Shown in pieces: positions 34,190 to 43,079 of a stretch of DNA of 64,000 nucleotides. The stretch is from Holophagales bacterium (GTDB lineage Bacteria; Acidobacteriota; Thermoanaerobaculia; UBA5066): NCBI GenBank assembly GCA_016714815.1, contig JADKBZ010000003.1:186001-250000 (forward strand), given 5' to 3'. Numbering within the stretch: the stretch's first letter is position 1; the number at the start of each line of letters is the position of its first letter. The translations under genes were made by a program, and so were the position numbers. Below the pieces are notes generated by a model, which made no database searches, was not told the origin of the DNA, and saw nothing but the letters and a program-made list of their open reading frames with translations.

Positions 34190-34887
34190 CGGTGGACGGG
34201 CTCCGCGCCGGCTACGGGCCCGTCGAGGCGCTCCACGGCGTCAGCTTCCGGGTCGAGCCCGGCGAGATCGTCGCGCTGCTCGGTGCGAACGGGGCCGGCA
34301 AGTCGACGGCGCTCCGCGCGATCAGCGGCCTCGTCCGCCACACTTCCGGCGAGATCCGCCTCGACGGCGAGTCCCTCGCGGGAGTCCCGCCGCACGAGAT
34401 CGTCGCGCGCGGCCTCGTCCAGGTCCCCGAGGGGCGCCGCCTCTTCGCGACGCTCACGGTGCGCGAGAACCTCGACCTCGGCGCCTTCACGCGCACCGAC
34501 GCCGCCGGCGTCGAGGAGTCGCGGCGGCTCGTCCACCGCCTCTTTCCCGTCCTCCTCTCGCGAGAGAAACAGCTCGCCGGCACGCTCTCGGGGGGCGAGC
34601 AGCAGATGCTCGCCATCGGCCGCGCGCTTCTCTCGGGGCCCAGGATCCTCCTCCTCGACGAGCCGAGCCTCGGCCTCTCGCCAATCCTCGTGAAGAGCAT
34701 CCTCGCGACCCTTCGCGAGATCAACCAAGCGGGGGTCACCGTCCTCCTCGTCGAGCAGAACGCCCGCGCCGCGCTCCGCCTCGCCCACCGGGCCTACGTC
34801 CTCGTCACCGGCACCGTGGCCCTCGAAGGCCGTGCAAAGGACCTCCTCGACGACCCGGCCGTGCGGCGGGCCTACCTGGGAGGGTGA
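34180..34887 (+). CDS. livF: Branched-chain amino-acid ABC transporter ATPase LivF
   Basis: 235-residue ATPase. Walker A GANGAGKSTALRAISG, VQVPEGRRLFATLTVRENL (LivF signature), ABC signature LSGGEQQMLAIGRAL, Walker B ILLLDEPSLGLSP, H-loop LVEQNARAAL. GTG start at 34180 inside the livG 3' end. Completes the importer begun at 30458. Confidence 0.93.
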   Translation: MRLTVDGLRAGYGPVEALHGVSFRVEPGEIVALLGANGAGKSTALRAISGLVRHTSGEIRLDGESLAGVPPHEIVARGLVQVPEGRRLFATLTVRENLDLGAFTRTDAAGVEESRRLVHRLFPVLLSREKQLAGTLSGGEQQMLAIGRALLSGPRILLLDEPSLGLSPILVKSILATLREINQAGVTVLLVEQNARAALRLAHRAYVLVTGTVALEGRAKDLLDDPAVRRAYLGG

Positions 34888-34953
34888 GCGACGGGACGGA
34901 TGCCGACCGCTCCGTCCCCCCCGATCCCGGCCCGTGTCGTATAACGGCGCCAA

Positions 34954-35919
34954 ATGAAGCTCGTCACGTTCGTCCGCCCGGGGGGCGACCCGGCAGGCCT
35001 CCCCGGCCTCATCCTTCCCGGCGCGGGAATCATCGACCTCGGCCGGGCCTCCGAGGCCTTTCGCGGCCTCTCCGTCCTCGACATGGTCCGGCGCAGCGAG
35101 GAGCTCTTCCCGGAGGCCCTCGTCCTCTCGACCGGGGAAGCGTCGCTCCCGAGCGGCAGCCTCCTCAGGGAGGAGGACGTCCGGCTCCTCGCGCCGCTGC
35201 CGCGCCCCGTCTCGGTACGCGACGGGTACGCATTCCGCCAGCACGTCGAGACGGCACGCCGGAACCGCGGGATGGCGATGATCCCCGAGTTCGACGAGTT
35301 CCCCGTCTTCTACTTCACGAACGCCCTCGCCGTCATAGGGCCGGGCGACCTCCGCGTCGGCCGGCGCCGCCTCGAGAAGCTCGACTTCGAGCTGGAGTGC
35401 TTCGCCGTGATCGGGAAGCGGGTGACGAACCCGACGCTGGAGGAGGCCGACGACGCGATCCTCGGGTACGGCGTGATGAACGACTTCTCGGCGCGCACCC
35501 TCCAGATGGAGGAGATGAAGCTGAACCTCGGGCCGGCCAAGGGGAAGGACTTCGCGACGGCGATCGGCCCCTGGCTCGTCACGAAGGACGAGCTGTCGAA
35601 CCGGATCTCCCCGTCTCCGAGGGGAAACGTCCTCCACGCCCGGATGACGGCGCACGTCAACGGCGTCCAGGTCTCCGACGGGAACGTCGCCCAGATGTAC
35701 TGGACCTTCGCCCAGCTCGTCCAGCGCGCCGCCGACGGGGTGACGCTCGAGCCGGGCGAGGTGATCGGATCGGGGACGGTCGGCACGGGCTGCTTCCTCG
35801 AGCTGAACGGCTCGGGGATCACGAAGGACCAGTGGCTGCGGCCGGGCGACGTCGTGGAGCTCGCCATCGACGGCCTCGGGGCCCTGACGAACAGAATCGT
35901 CGAGGACCCGGCGAGATGA
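34954..35919 (+). CDS. Fumarylacetoacetate hydrolase family protein
   Basis: 321-residue FAH-fold enzyme that cleaves C-C bonds of acylpyruvate-like substrates or decarboxylates oxo-acids with a divalent metal. Metal-binding pieces are visible: the E-x-E of DFELECFAVIGK and the Asp of GYGVMNDFSARTLQ, plus GPAKGKDFATAIGPWLVT and the late GSGTVGTGCFLE. Length fits the two-part FAH proteins (N-terminal cap plus core). 66 bp after livF, ATGA overlap with the DinB gene. It may process a product related to the imported substrate, but that is only suggested by position. Confidence 0.85.
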   Translation: MKLVTFVRPGGDPAGLPGLILPGAGIIDLGRASEAFRGLSVLDMVRRSEELFPEALVLSTGEASLPSGSLLREEDVRLLAPLPRPVSVRDGYAFRQHVETARRNRGMAMIPEFDEFPVFYFTNALAVIGPGDLRVGRRRLEKLDFELECFAVIGKRVTNPTLEEADDAILGYGVMNDFSARTLQMEEMKLNLGPAKGKDFATAIGPWLVTKDELSNRISPSPRGNVLHARMTAHVNGVQVSDGNVAQMYWTFAQLVQRAADGVTLEPGEVIGSGTVGTGCFLELNGSGITKDQWLRPGDVVELAIDGLGALTNRIVEDPAR

Positions 35920-36428
35920 AGGACGACCTCTTCGCGCTCCAGGACTACAACCTCTGGGCGAACAAGCTCCTCCTCGAGTCGCTCGCGCCGCTCCCGCACG
36001 AGGAGTACGTCCGCGAGCTCGGGGGCGGGTGGCCCTCGATCCGGGCCGCGCTCGTCCACCTCGCGGGAGCGACCCGGGCGTGGGCGGAACGCTTCGACGG
36101 CCGGGACGCGACGACCCTCCCGGCCGTCGAGGAGGTCCCGTCCCTCGCCGACGCCGCGCGGATGCTGAACGAGGCCGACGCGCGCGTCTCGGCCTTTCTC
36201 GCGGCGCGGACCCCGGAGCAGCTGGCGGCCCCCCTCGTCTGGAAGAACCTCCGGGGCGAGGAGAAGGCCGCGCCGCTCTGGACGGTCCTCCGGCACACGG
36301 CCAACCACGCGACCTACCACCGTGGCCAGATCGCCGCGATGCTCAAGCGGGTTGGCGGAAAGCCCCTCGCGACGGACCTCGTCCGCTGGGCGATCGAGCG
36401 CCACGAAGCCGGCGCCTTCGGAGACTGA
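35916..36428 (+). CDS. DinB-family protein
   Basis: 170-residue four-helix bundle of the DinB/YfiT type. The three metal-ligand histidines are recognisable: one in AALVHLAGATRAW and two in RHTANHATYHRGQIAAML. Members include thiol-dependent transferases (bacillithiol or mycothiol enzymes) and proteins of unknown role. ATG overlaps the FAA hydrolase stop, so the two are translated together; the longer upstream frame lies within that gene and is a shadow. Confidence 0.85.
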   Translation: MKDDLFALQDYNLWANKLLLESLAPLPHEEYVRELGGGWPSIRAALVHLAGATRAWAERFDGRDATTLPAVEEVPSLADAARMLNEADARVSAFLAARTPEQLAAPLVWKNLRGEEKAAPLWTVLRHTANHATYHRGQIAAMLKRVGGKPLATDLVRWAIERHEAGAFGD

Positions 36429-36432
36429 CCCC

Positions 36433-37131
36433 GTGATCGAAACCTCCTTCGACCGCCTCGTCCGCCGCGCGATGATCCTCGGGATCGGGAACTTCGCGAC
36501 CCGGGTCTACTTCCGCTGGCTCAATTCGGTGAAGGCCGAAGGGGTCGACGTCCTGAAGGCGCTGCCGCGGAAGAACGTGATCTTCCTCTCGAACCACCAG
36601 ACCTACTTCACCGAGGCGATCGCCTTCTACGACCTCTTCTACATCGTCCACGACATGCCCTACGAAGACCCGCACCTGCGGTTCTCGGCGGCGTCGGAGA
36701 CGATGGGGAAGAACCTCCTGACGAAGTTCCTCACCTACTCGGGGGGCGTCACGTTCCGGAGGTCGTTCCGCGAGGCGGGCCAGGAGGTCAAACGGCCCGT
36801 CGACCTCGAAGGGGTCAGCAAGATCGAGGAGGCGATCGCCACCGGGTGGCTCCTCCACTTTCCGACCGGTACGACGCAGAAGAACGCGCCGATCCGCCCC
36901 GGCATCGCCCAGCTCCTCCACCGGACGAAGGCCATCGCGGTCCCCGTCCGCGTCGACGGCTTCCGGGACCTGCTCCTGCACAAGCAGTTTCCCGGGCGGA
37001 TCGGAAAGGACGCGACGATCCGCTTCTTCCCTCCGATGGACCTCGACGCCTTCTACGCCGCGCCGTTCGACAAGGAGAAGGGGCGCGAGCTGATCGAGAC
37101 GCTCGGGAAGATCATCCTCGATCCGGCGTAG
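36433..37131 (+). CDS. PlsC-like acyltransferase with variant active site
   Basis: 232 residues, 1-acyl-glycerol-3-phosphate acyltransferase fold. The first motif reads IFLSNHQTYFTEAIAF: the NH is kept, but the Asp of the classic H-x4-D is replaced by Thr with Glu next to it. The second motif is LHFPTGTTQKNAPIRPG, corresponding to FPEGTRS of true PlsC. Lipid acyl transfer is the family role, but catalysis may differ. GTG at 36433 is chosen over an upstream ATG that lies within the DinB gene. Its end overlaps the convergent small gene by 20 bp. Confidence 0.75.
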   Translation: MIETSFDRLVRRAMILGIGNFATRVYFRWLNSVKAEGVDVLKALPRKNVIFLSNHQTYFTEAIAFYDLFYIVHDMPYEDPHLRFSAASETMGKNLLTKFLTYSGGVTFRRSFREAGQEVKRPVDLEGVSKIEEAIATGWLLHFPTGTTQKNAPIRPGIAQLLHRTKAIAVPVRVDGFRDLLLHKQFPGRIGKDATIRFFPPMDLDAFYAAPFDKEKGRELIETLGKIILDPA

Positions 37132-37408
37132 GGGACGAGTCCGCTGCGGAAGGACGATCGTCCTGCCGCGCGCGCGCGTTCCGCAGCTTCACCCGCTCGA
37201 TTCGTTCGGACGCCCAGAGGTCGGTCTGGGCGTTCAGCTCCTCGACGCCTGCATGCCGGTAGAGGCCAGGCGGAAAGCGAAGATCCGCCATCAGGGAACC
37301 TGCCCGCCAGTGACCGGCGAGAATCTGGAAGAGCTCCTCCGAGCCCGGCCTGCGAAGGGGCGGGGGTGGCATGTCCGCGACGGAGCGAAATTTCCGGACG
37401 GGCATCAA
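37112..37408 (-). CDS. Small conserved protein paired with nucleotidyltransferase
   Basis: 98 residues, soluble, no catalytic motif recognised. It opens MMPVRKFRSVADMPPPPLR and has RFPPGLYRHAGVEELNAQTD, a pattern I recognise from small proteins encoded next to AbiEii/MNT-like nucleotidyltransferases. Overlaps the nucleotidyltransferase stop by ATGA, so the pair is coupled, in an antitoxin/toxin-like layout. Function unknown. Confidence 0.6.
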   Translation of the reverse strand: MMPVRKFRSVADMPPPPLRRPGSEELFQILAGHWRAGSLMADLRFPPGLYRHAGVEELNAQTDLWASERIERVKLRNARARQDDRPSAADSSPTPDRG

Positions 37409-37875
37409 TCGTCCTTCACGCCGAAGCGTTCCCTGAGAACCTCGGCGTCCATCCGGTCCTTTGGCCGGACGGTGTCCCTCTTCATGCGATAGAGCATCCG
37501 GGGCGTGGCGACCGAGACTTCGATCGCACCAAAAGGCATCCGGACCGACTCGACGTCCTCGAACCGGAACGCTTCTCCCAGCCGCGTGAGGATATCGATG
37601 TGGAAACCGCCGTCCGGAGGCACGTACTGCACGGCCGGGTAGTCTCCGATGAGCTCGTCGACCGAGATCTCGTCGATGAGCGGGTCGTGGAATACGGTGC
37701 GGAACGCCCGCTTGAGCGCTTCCAGGTTTTCGCGATCCGGCTCGACGAAGAGGTCGACGTCCTCCGTGGCCCGGACGAAGCCGTGAAGATTCAGGGCCGC
37801 GCCGCCGACGACGACGTAACGGACTCCCTCCTTTTCCAGGGCCTCCAGGACCTTCTTCATCACCTCGAAATCCAA
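37405..37875 (-). CDS. Nucleotidyltransferase-fold protein (AbiEii/MNT-like)
   Basis: 156 residues. VVVGGAALNLHGFVRATEDVDLFVEP carries the GG and D-x-D of a minimal nucleotidyltransferase; a third acid is expected in GGFHIDILTRLGEAF. The C-terminal part (TPRMLYRMKRDTVRPKDRMDAEVLRERF) is typical of the AbiEii/MNT-like group found with toxin-antitoxin or abortive-infection pairs. Coupled to the small gene downstream. The A+T content is somewhat higher here than in flanking genes, compatible with transfer. Confidence 0.75.
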   Translation of the reverse strand: MDFEVMKKVLEALEKEGVRYVVVGGAALNLHGFVRATEDVDLFVEPDRENLEALKRAFRTVFHDPLIDEISVDELIGDYPAVQYVPPDGGFHIDILTRLGEAFRFEDVESVRMPFGAIEVSVATPRMLYRMKRDTVRPKDRMDAEVLRERFGVKDD

Positions 37876-37885
37876 GGCCCTACCC

Positions 37886-38272
37886 CTACTTCTCCGCGGG
37901 CCTGGCCTTCAGCGACCTCGCCACGAGACCGACGCCTCCCGCGAGGAGCCCGAGCATCATCAGCGTGTTGAAGAGGCTCGTCGGCGTGAACCAGATCTGC
38001 AGGTTCGCGATGATCCCCGCCACGATGATGAGAGCCCCGGCCCCGGTCAGGAGCCAGCCCGCCACCGACTTCCCGTCGAAGAAGAGGAAGCCGATGCCGA
38101 CGAGGAGCGGGATCAGCGAGAGGCCGAACGTGCTCGGCCCGAACCAGTGCCAGAAGCCGCTGTGGACCTGCACCTGCTGGAGGAGGAGGTAGCCCCCGAC
38201 GACCATCATCGCGAGGCCGCCGAGGAAGAGCCCGACGCCGCCCGGCGTCCCGCCTGCGCCTTTTGTCTCCAT
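37886..38272 (-). CDS. Four-helix membrane protein of unknown function
   Basis: 128 residues with four hydrophobic segments (for example LFLGGLAMMVVGGYLLLQQV, STFGLSLIPLLVGIGFLFF, LTGAGALIIVAGIIANLQI, TLMMLGLLAGGVGLVARSL). No recognised domain. The ATG at 38272 is used; the longer frame upstream runs into ispH. It lies between ispH and the nucleotidyltransferase pair on the same strand. Confidence 0.7.
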   Translation of the reverse strand: METKGAGGTPGGVGLFLGGLAMMVVGGYLLLQQVQVHSGFWHWFGPSTFGLSLIPLLVGIGFLFFDGKSVAGWLLTGAGALIIVAGIIANLQIWFTPTSLFNTLMMLGLLAGGVGLVARSLKARPAEK

Positions 38273-38304
38273 GGCGAAAGTGTATACGCCCTTGGGGCGG
38301 GAGG

Positions 38305-39155
38305 TCAGCCGATCGCCCGGAGCCTCTCCAGGACCGCCTCGACGTCGTAGTCGGGCGTCGAGGCGCCGGCCGTCACGCCCACCTTCCGCATTCCGGCGAA
38401 CGCCTCGGGGTCCAGGTCGGCGGCCGTTCCGACGAAGACCGTCGGCTTGCTCTCTCCCGCGATCTTCACGAGCTCCATCGTGTTCTTCGAATGCCGTCCG
38501 CCGATGACGACGATCGCGTCGATCGACGGCTCGGCGCAGAGGACTCGCAAGGCGTCCTGGTTCTCCTTCGTCGCGTAGCAGATCGTGTCGGCGATCCTCA
38601 GGTCCGGCACCCGAAGGCGCATCAGGGCGATGTCCTCTGCGAACCGCTCGGCATTCAGCGTCGTCTGGAAGACGACCTTCACCTTCGGGTGGGCGTCCCA
38701 CGGGAACTCCCGCACCTCCGCGTGGTCGTAGAAGATGCCGTATCGCTTCGGGTCGAGGTCCTTCGTGTAGCCGATGACCTCGCGGTGCCCCTTCTGCCCG
38801 AGGACGGCGATGAAGCAGCCGTCGTCGAGGGCTCGGGCGATCTCCCGGTGGATGTCGGTGACGAACTTGCAGGTCGTGTCGATGGCGTGAAGGCCCAGGG
38901 CCGCCGCGTCCGCGCGGACGGACGGGGCGACGCCGTGGGCCGAGAAGACGATCCGCCCCTCGTGCCCGTGGGCCTCCTCGAGCCTGTGCACCGTCGGAAA
39001 GCCGAGGTGGCCATCTCGCGCTCGACGCTCTCGTTGTGGACGACCTGTCCGAGGATGGCGCCGGTCTGGCCCTTGGCCGCCGCGATCCTGACGAGCTTGT
39101 CCGCCACGCGGACCCCGGCGCAGAAGCCGTACTTCTCGGCGAGGACGACCTCCAC
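38305..39155 (-). CDS. ispH: 4-hydroxy-3-methylbut-2-enyl diphosphate reductase, apparent frameshift
   Basis: Last enzyme of the MEP isoprenoid pathway, a [4Fe-4S] reductase; about 283 residues when read across one missing base. N-terminal part: GTG at 39155, AEKYGFCAGVRVA (first Fe-S Cys), GQVVHNESVEREMA. One base is then missing at about 39008-39013, after which the frame continues as HLGFPTVHRLEEAHG, with FSAHGVAP, the second Cys in IDTTCKFV, the third in ICYATKENQDAL and SKNTMEL. An active ispH is normally essential where no mevalonate route exists, so sequence error is more likely than a true break. Starts 3 bp past the topoisomerase stop. Confidence 0.88.
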
Positions 39156-39157
39156 GG

Positions 39158-41491
39158 CTACCGTCCTCCGCCGCCGGTCCGGTCGGGGAGGTCGAGAAGG
39201 ACGATCTCGGGCGGGATGACCTTCACGAAACGGTCGCGCTTGATCAGCTCGAAGCCCTTGCCGCCCCTTCCGGCGACGTCGTGCCGGCGGGTGACGGTGT
39301 GGGTCGTTCCCTTCGAGTTCTCGAGGGTCAGGGCGGCGCGCTTCTCGTCCCTGCCGAAGAGCGTGGCGCCGATGACGCGGTCGTCCTCGGCGAGGCGGAT
39401 CCCGATGACCCCCTTCCCCGGCCCGGCGAGGACGGGGACCTCGTCCGAGTCGAACAGGATCGCCCGCCCCTTCTCGGAGGCGAGCGCGACGATCGCCCCC
39501 TCCTCGCAGATCTCCACCGACACGACCTCGTCCCCGTCCGCGGGCCGCGCAAACCGGCGCCCGGAGCGCGTGGTCGCCTCGCGGAGCGGGTCGGCCGAGA
39601 AGCGCAGGACCATTCCCTGGCGGGTCACCGCGAGGAGGACGACGTCCTTGTCCGGCGTCACCCGCGGGTCGAGGGAGAGGGCGGTGACGACCCGCTCGCC
39701 GTCCCCGAACTTGAAGAGCTTCTGGACGGGCTCCCCGTAGCCCGTCGAAGGGGGGACGTCGTTCATCCGGAGGACGTAGGCCGAGCCCCGGCTGCTGAAG
39801 AGGACGACGAGCTCGCGCGTCCCCCCCTGGAGGACCGTCAGGACCTCGTCCCCTTCGCGAAGGCGCGTCTGCTTCGGGTCCTTCAGCTGGCCGAGGCGCT
39901 TCAGCCACCCGTCGGCGGTGACGACCGCGAAGGCGTCCTCGTCGGGGATGAACGCCTCGGCGTCGTACTCCGGCTCCTCGACCGCGACCGAGATGCGCGT
40001 CTTCCGCTTCTCCCCCGCCATCACGCCGCGCAGCTCGACGAGCTCGCGCTGGACGACTCCCCAGAGCTTCGCCGGCGATTTCAGGATCGCCTCGATCCGC
40101 GCCGCCTCGGCCCTCTTCTCGGCGAGCTCCCTGCGGATCGACTCGATCTCCAGCTTCGCGAGCTTGTAGAGCTTCGTCTCGAGGACGGCGTCGGCCTGTT
40201 CGTCGTCGAGGTCGAACCGCTTCATCAGCTTGCCGGCGGCGTCGGCCTTGCCGTCGCTCTTCCTGATGATCCGGATCGCCTCGTCGAGCTCGTCGAAGAT
40301 CTTCTCGAACCCCTCGAGGAGGTGGATCCGGCGGAGCAGCTCCTCGAACTCGTACTCGAAGCGGCGCTTCACCGTCGCGAAGCGGAAGTCGAGGAAGTGC
40401 CTGAGGATCGCCGAGAGCGAGAGGCGGGCCGGTTCGGCGACCTCCGGGTTCGACGTCGGGACGAGGACGGTCAGGTTCACCGGCACCGTCGTCTGGAGCG
40501 GCGTGTGCCTGTAGAGGTAGCTCATCACGAGCGCCGGGTCGGCGTCGCGCTTGAGCTCGAGGACGACCCGGACGTCGTCGGTCGACTCGTCCCGCACGTC
40601 GACGAGGGCCGGGAGCTTGCGCGCGATGATCACCTCGGCGATCTTCTCGACGAGCGAGGCCTTCGCGACCCCGTACGGGACCGACGTCACGACGATCGCC
40701 TGGGTGCCGCGGCCCCGCTCCTCGATCTCGTACTCGGCCCTCAGTTTCAGGGTCCCCTGCCCCGACTCGTAGATCTCCCTCAGCTCCTTTTTCGTGGAGA
40801 GGAGCTGGCCCCCCGTCGGGAAGTCGGGCCCGCGGACGAACTTCAGAGGGTCGGCCTCGGGGTCGTCGATGGCGGCGATCGCCGCGTCGAGGACCTCGAC
40901 CGGGTTGTGCGGCGGGATCGACGTCGCCATGCCGACGGCGATGCCGGTCGCCCCGTTCACGAGGAGGTTCGGGAAGCGGGCGGGGAGGACGATCGGCTCG
41001 AAGTGGACCCCGTCGTAGTTCGGCTTCCAGTCGACGGTCCTCTTCTTGATCTCGGAAAGGAGCTCGACGGCGAGGGGCCGGAGGCGCGCCTCGGTATACC
41101 GGTACGCGGCGGCGGAGTCGCCGTCGAGGGAGCCGAAGTTCCCGTGCCCCTCCACGAGCGGGGCCCGAAGGGTGAACGTCTGGGCCATCCGGACCATGGC
41201 GTCGTAGATCGCCACGTCGCCGTGCGGGTGGTACTTGCCGATGACGTCGCCGACGACCGTGGCCGACTTCTTGAACTTGGCGTCGGGCGTCAGGTGGAGG
41301 TTCTGGTACATCGCGAAGAGGATTCGGCGCTGGACCGGCTTCAGCCCGTCGCGGACGTCGGGCAGCGCCCTGGACGTGATGACCGAGAGGGCGTAGTTCA
41401 GGTAGCGCCGCCGGGCCTCCTCCGGGAGGGGGATCTCGGCGTCGAAGGCCAGCGCCGGCTGGTCGGCGCTATCGGGGCGTTTCCTCGTCAT
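39158..41491 (-). CDS. parC: DNA topoisomerase IV subunit A-like protein
   Basis: 777-residue type IIA topoisomerase A subunit. Early segment ALPDVRDGLKPVQRRILFAM, then KYHPHGDVAIYDAMVRMAQ, active-site Tyr in AAYRYTEARL, coiled coil about residues 380-480 and a C-terminal beta-pinwheel. There is no canonical GyrA box (QRRGGRG) at the start of the C-terminal domain; only GRGGKG occurs in the last blade, which favours ParC over GyrA. The partner B subunit is not in the window. ATG at 41491 follows a GAGGAG site that lies just after a strong hairpin. Confidence 0.85.
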   Translation of the reverse strand: MTRKRPDSADQPALAFDAEIPLPEEARRRYLNYALSVITSRALPDVRDGLKPVQRRILFAMYQNLHLTPDAKFKKSATVVGDVIGKYHPHGDVAIYDAMVRMAQTFTLRAPLVEGHGNFGSLDGDSAAAYRYTEARLRPLAVELLSEIKKRTVDWKPNYDGVHFEPIVLPARFPNLLVNGATGIAVGMATSIPPHNPVEVLDAAIAAIDDPEADPLKFVRGPDFPTGGQLLSTKKELREIYESGQGTLKLRAEYEIEERGRGTQAIVVTSVPYGVAKASLVEKIAEVIIARKLPALVDVRDESTDDVRVVLELKRDADPALVMSYLYRHTPLQTTVPVNLTVLVPTSNPEVAEPARLSLSAILRHFLDFRFATVKRRFEYEFEELLRRIHLLEGFEKIFDELDEAIRIIRKSDGKADAAGKLMKRFDLDDEQADAVLETKLYKLAKLEIESIRRELAEKRAEAARIEAILKSPAKLWGVVQRELVELRGVMAGEKRKTRISVAVEEPEYDAEAFIPDEDAFAVVTADGWLKRLGQLKDPKQTRLREGDEVLTVLQGGTRELVVLFSSRGSAYVLRMNDVPPSTGYGEPVQKLFKFGDGERVVTALSLDPRVTPDKDVVLLAVTRQGMVLRFSADPLREATTRSGRRFARPADGDEVVSVEICEEGAIVALASEKGRAILFDSDEVPVLAGPGKGVIGIRLAEDDRVIGATLFGRDEKRAALTLENSKGTTHTVTRRHDVAGRGGKGFELIKRDRFVKVIPPEIVLLDLPDRTGGGGR

Positions 41492-41508
41492 GGGCTCCTC
41501 AAGAGAAA

Positions 41509-41533
41509 TCCCCCCGGCCTGGGGCCGGGGGGA
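41509..41533 (-). terminator. Hairpin terminator between S1-domain gene and parC
   Basis: 11-bp stem (41509-41519 with 41523-41533) with a three-base loop. Read on the minus strand it is followed by TTTCTCTT, giving a plausible rho-independent terminator 52 bp after the S1-domain gene. It ends only 17 bp before the parC start codon, so it may also act as an attenuator or leader hairpin. Confidence 0.6.
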
Positions 41534-41585
41534 CGGATGTTACGGGCAAGCGCGGCCCGCGAGGGGCCTATTCAGGAGCCCTGTC

Positions 41586-43079
41586 TCAGCGGGCGGACTT
41601 CGCCGCCTTGTTCGGCTGGGTGAGCGCCGCCATGAGCGAGGCGCCGAAGTTCGTCGGACGGCTCGGGTCGCTCTTCTCGCGCTTCGCCGAGTCCTCGCGG
41701 TACTTGCGGATCTCGCCGCGCTCCGCTTCCTCGCCGGCGCCCTTGGCCGACAGGGAGATGCGCCGCCGCTGGGCGTCGAGGCCGATCACCTTGACCTCGA
41801 CCTTCTGCCCGGGCGAGAAGGTCTTCGTGGCGGGGGTCCCGTGCGGGAGACCCGTCTCGGAGTTCGGGATGAGGCCCGTGAGGCCGATCTCGAGCCGGAC
41901 GAAGACTCCGAACGCCGCGACGTTCTCGACCTGCCCCGCGACGACCGAGCCCTCGGGCATCTTGTCGGCGAGCCCCTCCCAGGGGTCCGACGTGGAGACC
42001 TCGCGGAGGGAGAGCGACAGGCGGCGGTGCTCTTCGTCGACCTCGCGCACCCAGCCGGAGACTTCCTGGCCGGACGCCACGGACGGGTCCTTGAGGTCGA
42101 CTCCGGGGGGGAGCTGGGAGACGTGGACGAGGCCGTCGATGCCCGGCTCGATCTCGATGAAGATGCCGAACTCGGCGTGACGCGCGACGGGCTTCGTGAA
42201 GGCGGTCCCGGGCGGGATCCTCTGGGCGAGGCCTTCCCACGGATCCTTCTCGAGCTCCTTCATGGAGAGGGAGATCCGCTTCCCCTCGTTCTCGACCTTG
42301 GTGACCTTGACGGACACCTCCTGGCCGACCGTGAGGACGTCCTTGGCGTGCGCCACGCGGCGGCGCGAGATCTCCGTGACGTGAACGAGGCCGTCGACGC
42401 CACCGAGGTCGACGAACGCGCCGAAGTCGGTGATGGAACGGACCTTGCCCGTGACGACGGCACCGAGGGTGATCCTCTCGCGGATCTCGCCGAGGTTCTT
42501 CTCGAGGGCGTCCCGCAGGAGGGCGGCGCGGCTGACGACGACCCGGCGCCCGTCCTCGGCATACTCGATGACCCGGAAATCGAAGGACTGGTTGACGAAC
42601 TCGAGAAGACCTGGCTCGTCGTGCCGTCCGACGTCGATCTGGGAGACGGGGCAGAACGCGCGCGGCCCGCCGGGCCCGCCGATCGCCACCTCGAAGCCTC
42701 CCTTGTTTCGGGAGAGGACCTTGCCGAGAACCGGGATTCCGGTCTCCCAGGCGGCACGCAGCTCCGCCTTCGCGCGACGCGCGCCGGCGAGCTTTTTCGA
42801 GAGCCGGATATCGGGCCCGGCCTTGATAACCACGGCGTCGATCCGGTCGCCGACCTTCTCGCCATCGAGCTCGTGAAGGTCCATCAGCGCCTCGGACTTG
42901 GCCCCGATGGAAACGAGGACCACGTCCGGCGTGATTCCGGCGATTATCCCGCTGACGGCTTCCCCTTCCTGGGGCCGCTTGCTGGCGGGGAAAGTCGCCT
43001 CGAGGGCGGCTTCGAATGCGTGACGATCCGCTGACTCGGTGGAGTCGGCGGGGGGAACGGCAACGGCGTTTGTGGTCAC
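41586..43079 (-). CDS. rpsA: S1 RNA-binding domain protein, ribosomal protein S1-like
   Basis: 497 residues with five S1-type OB folds, starting at about residues 40, 115, 203, 290 and 375. The third is the most typical (VVTGKVRSITDFGAFVDLGGVDGLVHVTEIS), the fifth reads VVAGQVENVAAFGVFVRLE. Fits S1-like proteins that help bind mRNA to the 30S subunit, though E. coli S1 has six folds, so an S1-related regulator is possible. GTG start at 43079 after a CAGGAG site. Divergent from the E1 dehydrogenase gene. Confidence 0.8.
   Translation of the reverse strand: MTTNAVAVPPADSTESADRHAFEAALEATFPASKRPQEGEAVSGIIAGITPDVVLVSIGAKSEALMDLHELDGEKVGDRIDAVVIKAGPDIRLSKKLAGARRAKAELRAAWETGIPVLGKVLSRNKGGFEVAIGGPGGPRAFCPVSQIDVGRHDEPGLLEFVNQSFDFRVIEYAEDGRRVVVSRAALLRDALEKNLGEIRERITLGAVVTGKVRSITDFGAFVDLGGVDGLVHVTEISRRRVAHAKDVLTVGQEVSVKVTKVENEGKRISLSMKELEKDPWEGLAQRIPPGTAFTKPVARHAEFGIFIEIEPGIDGLVHVSQLPPGVDLKDPSVASGQEVSGWVREVDEEHRRLSLSLREVSTSDPWEGLADKMPEGSVVAGQVENVAAFGVFVRLEIGLTGLIPNSETGLPHGTPATKTFSPGQKVEVKVIGLDAQRRRISLSAKGAGEEAERGEIRKYREDSAKREKSDPSRPTNFGASLMAALTQPNKAAKSAR

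Noticed and set aside
34884..35915. N-terminal part of a 514-codon frame ending in the DinB protein
   Set aside because: Only the last 170 codons match DinB; the rest lies in another frame of the FAA hydrolase gene.
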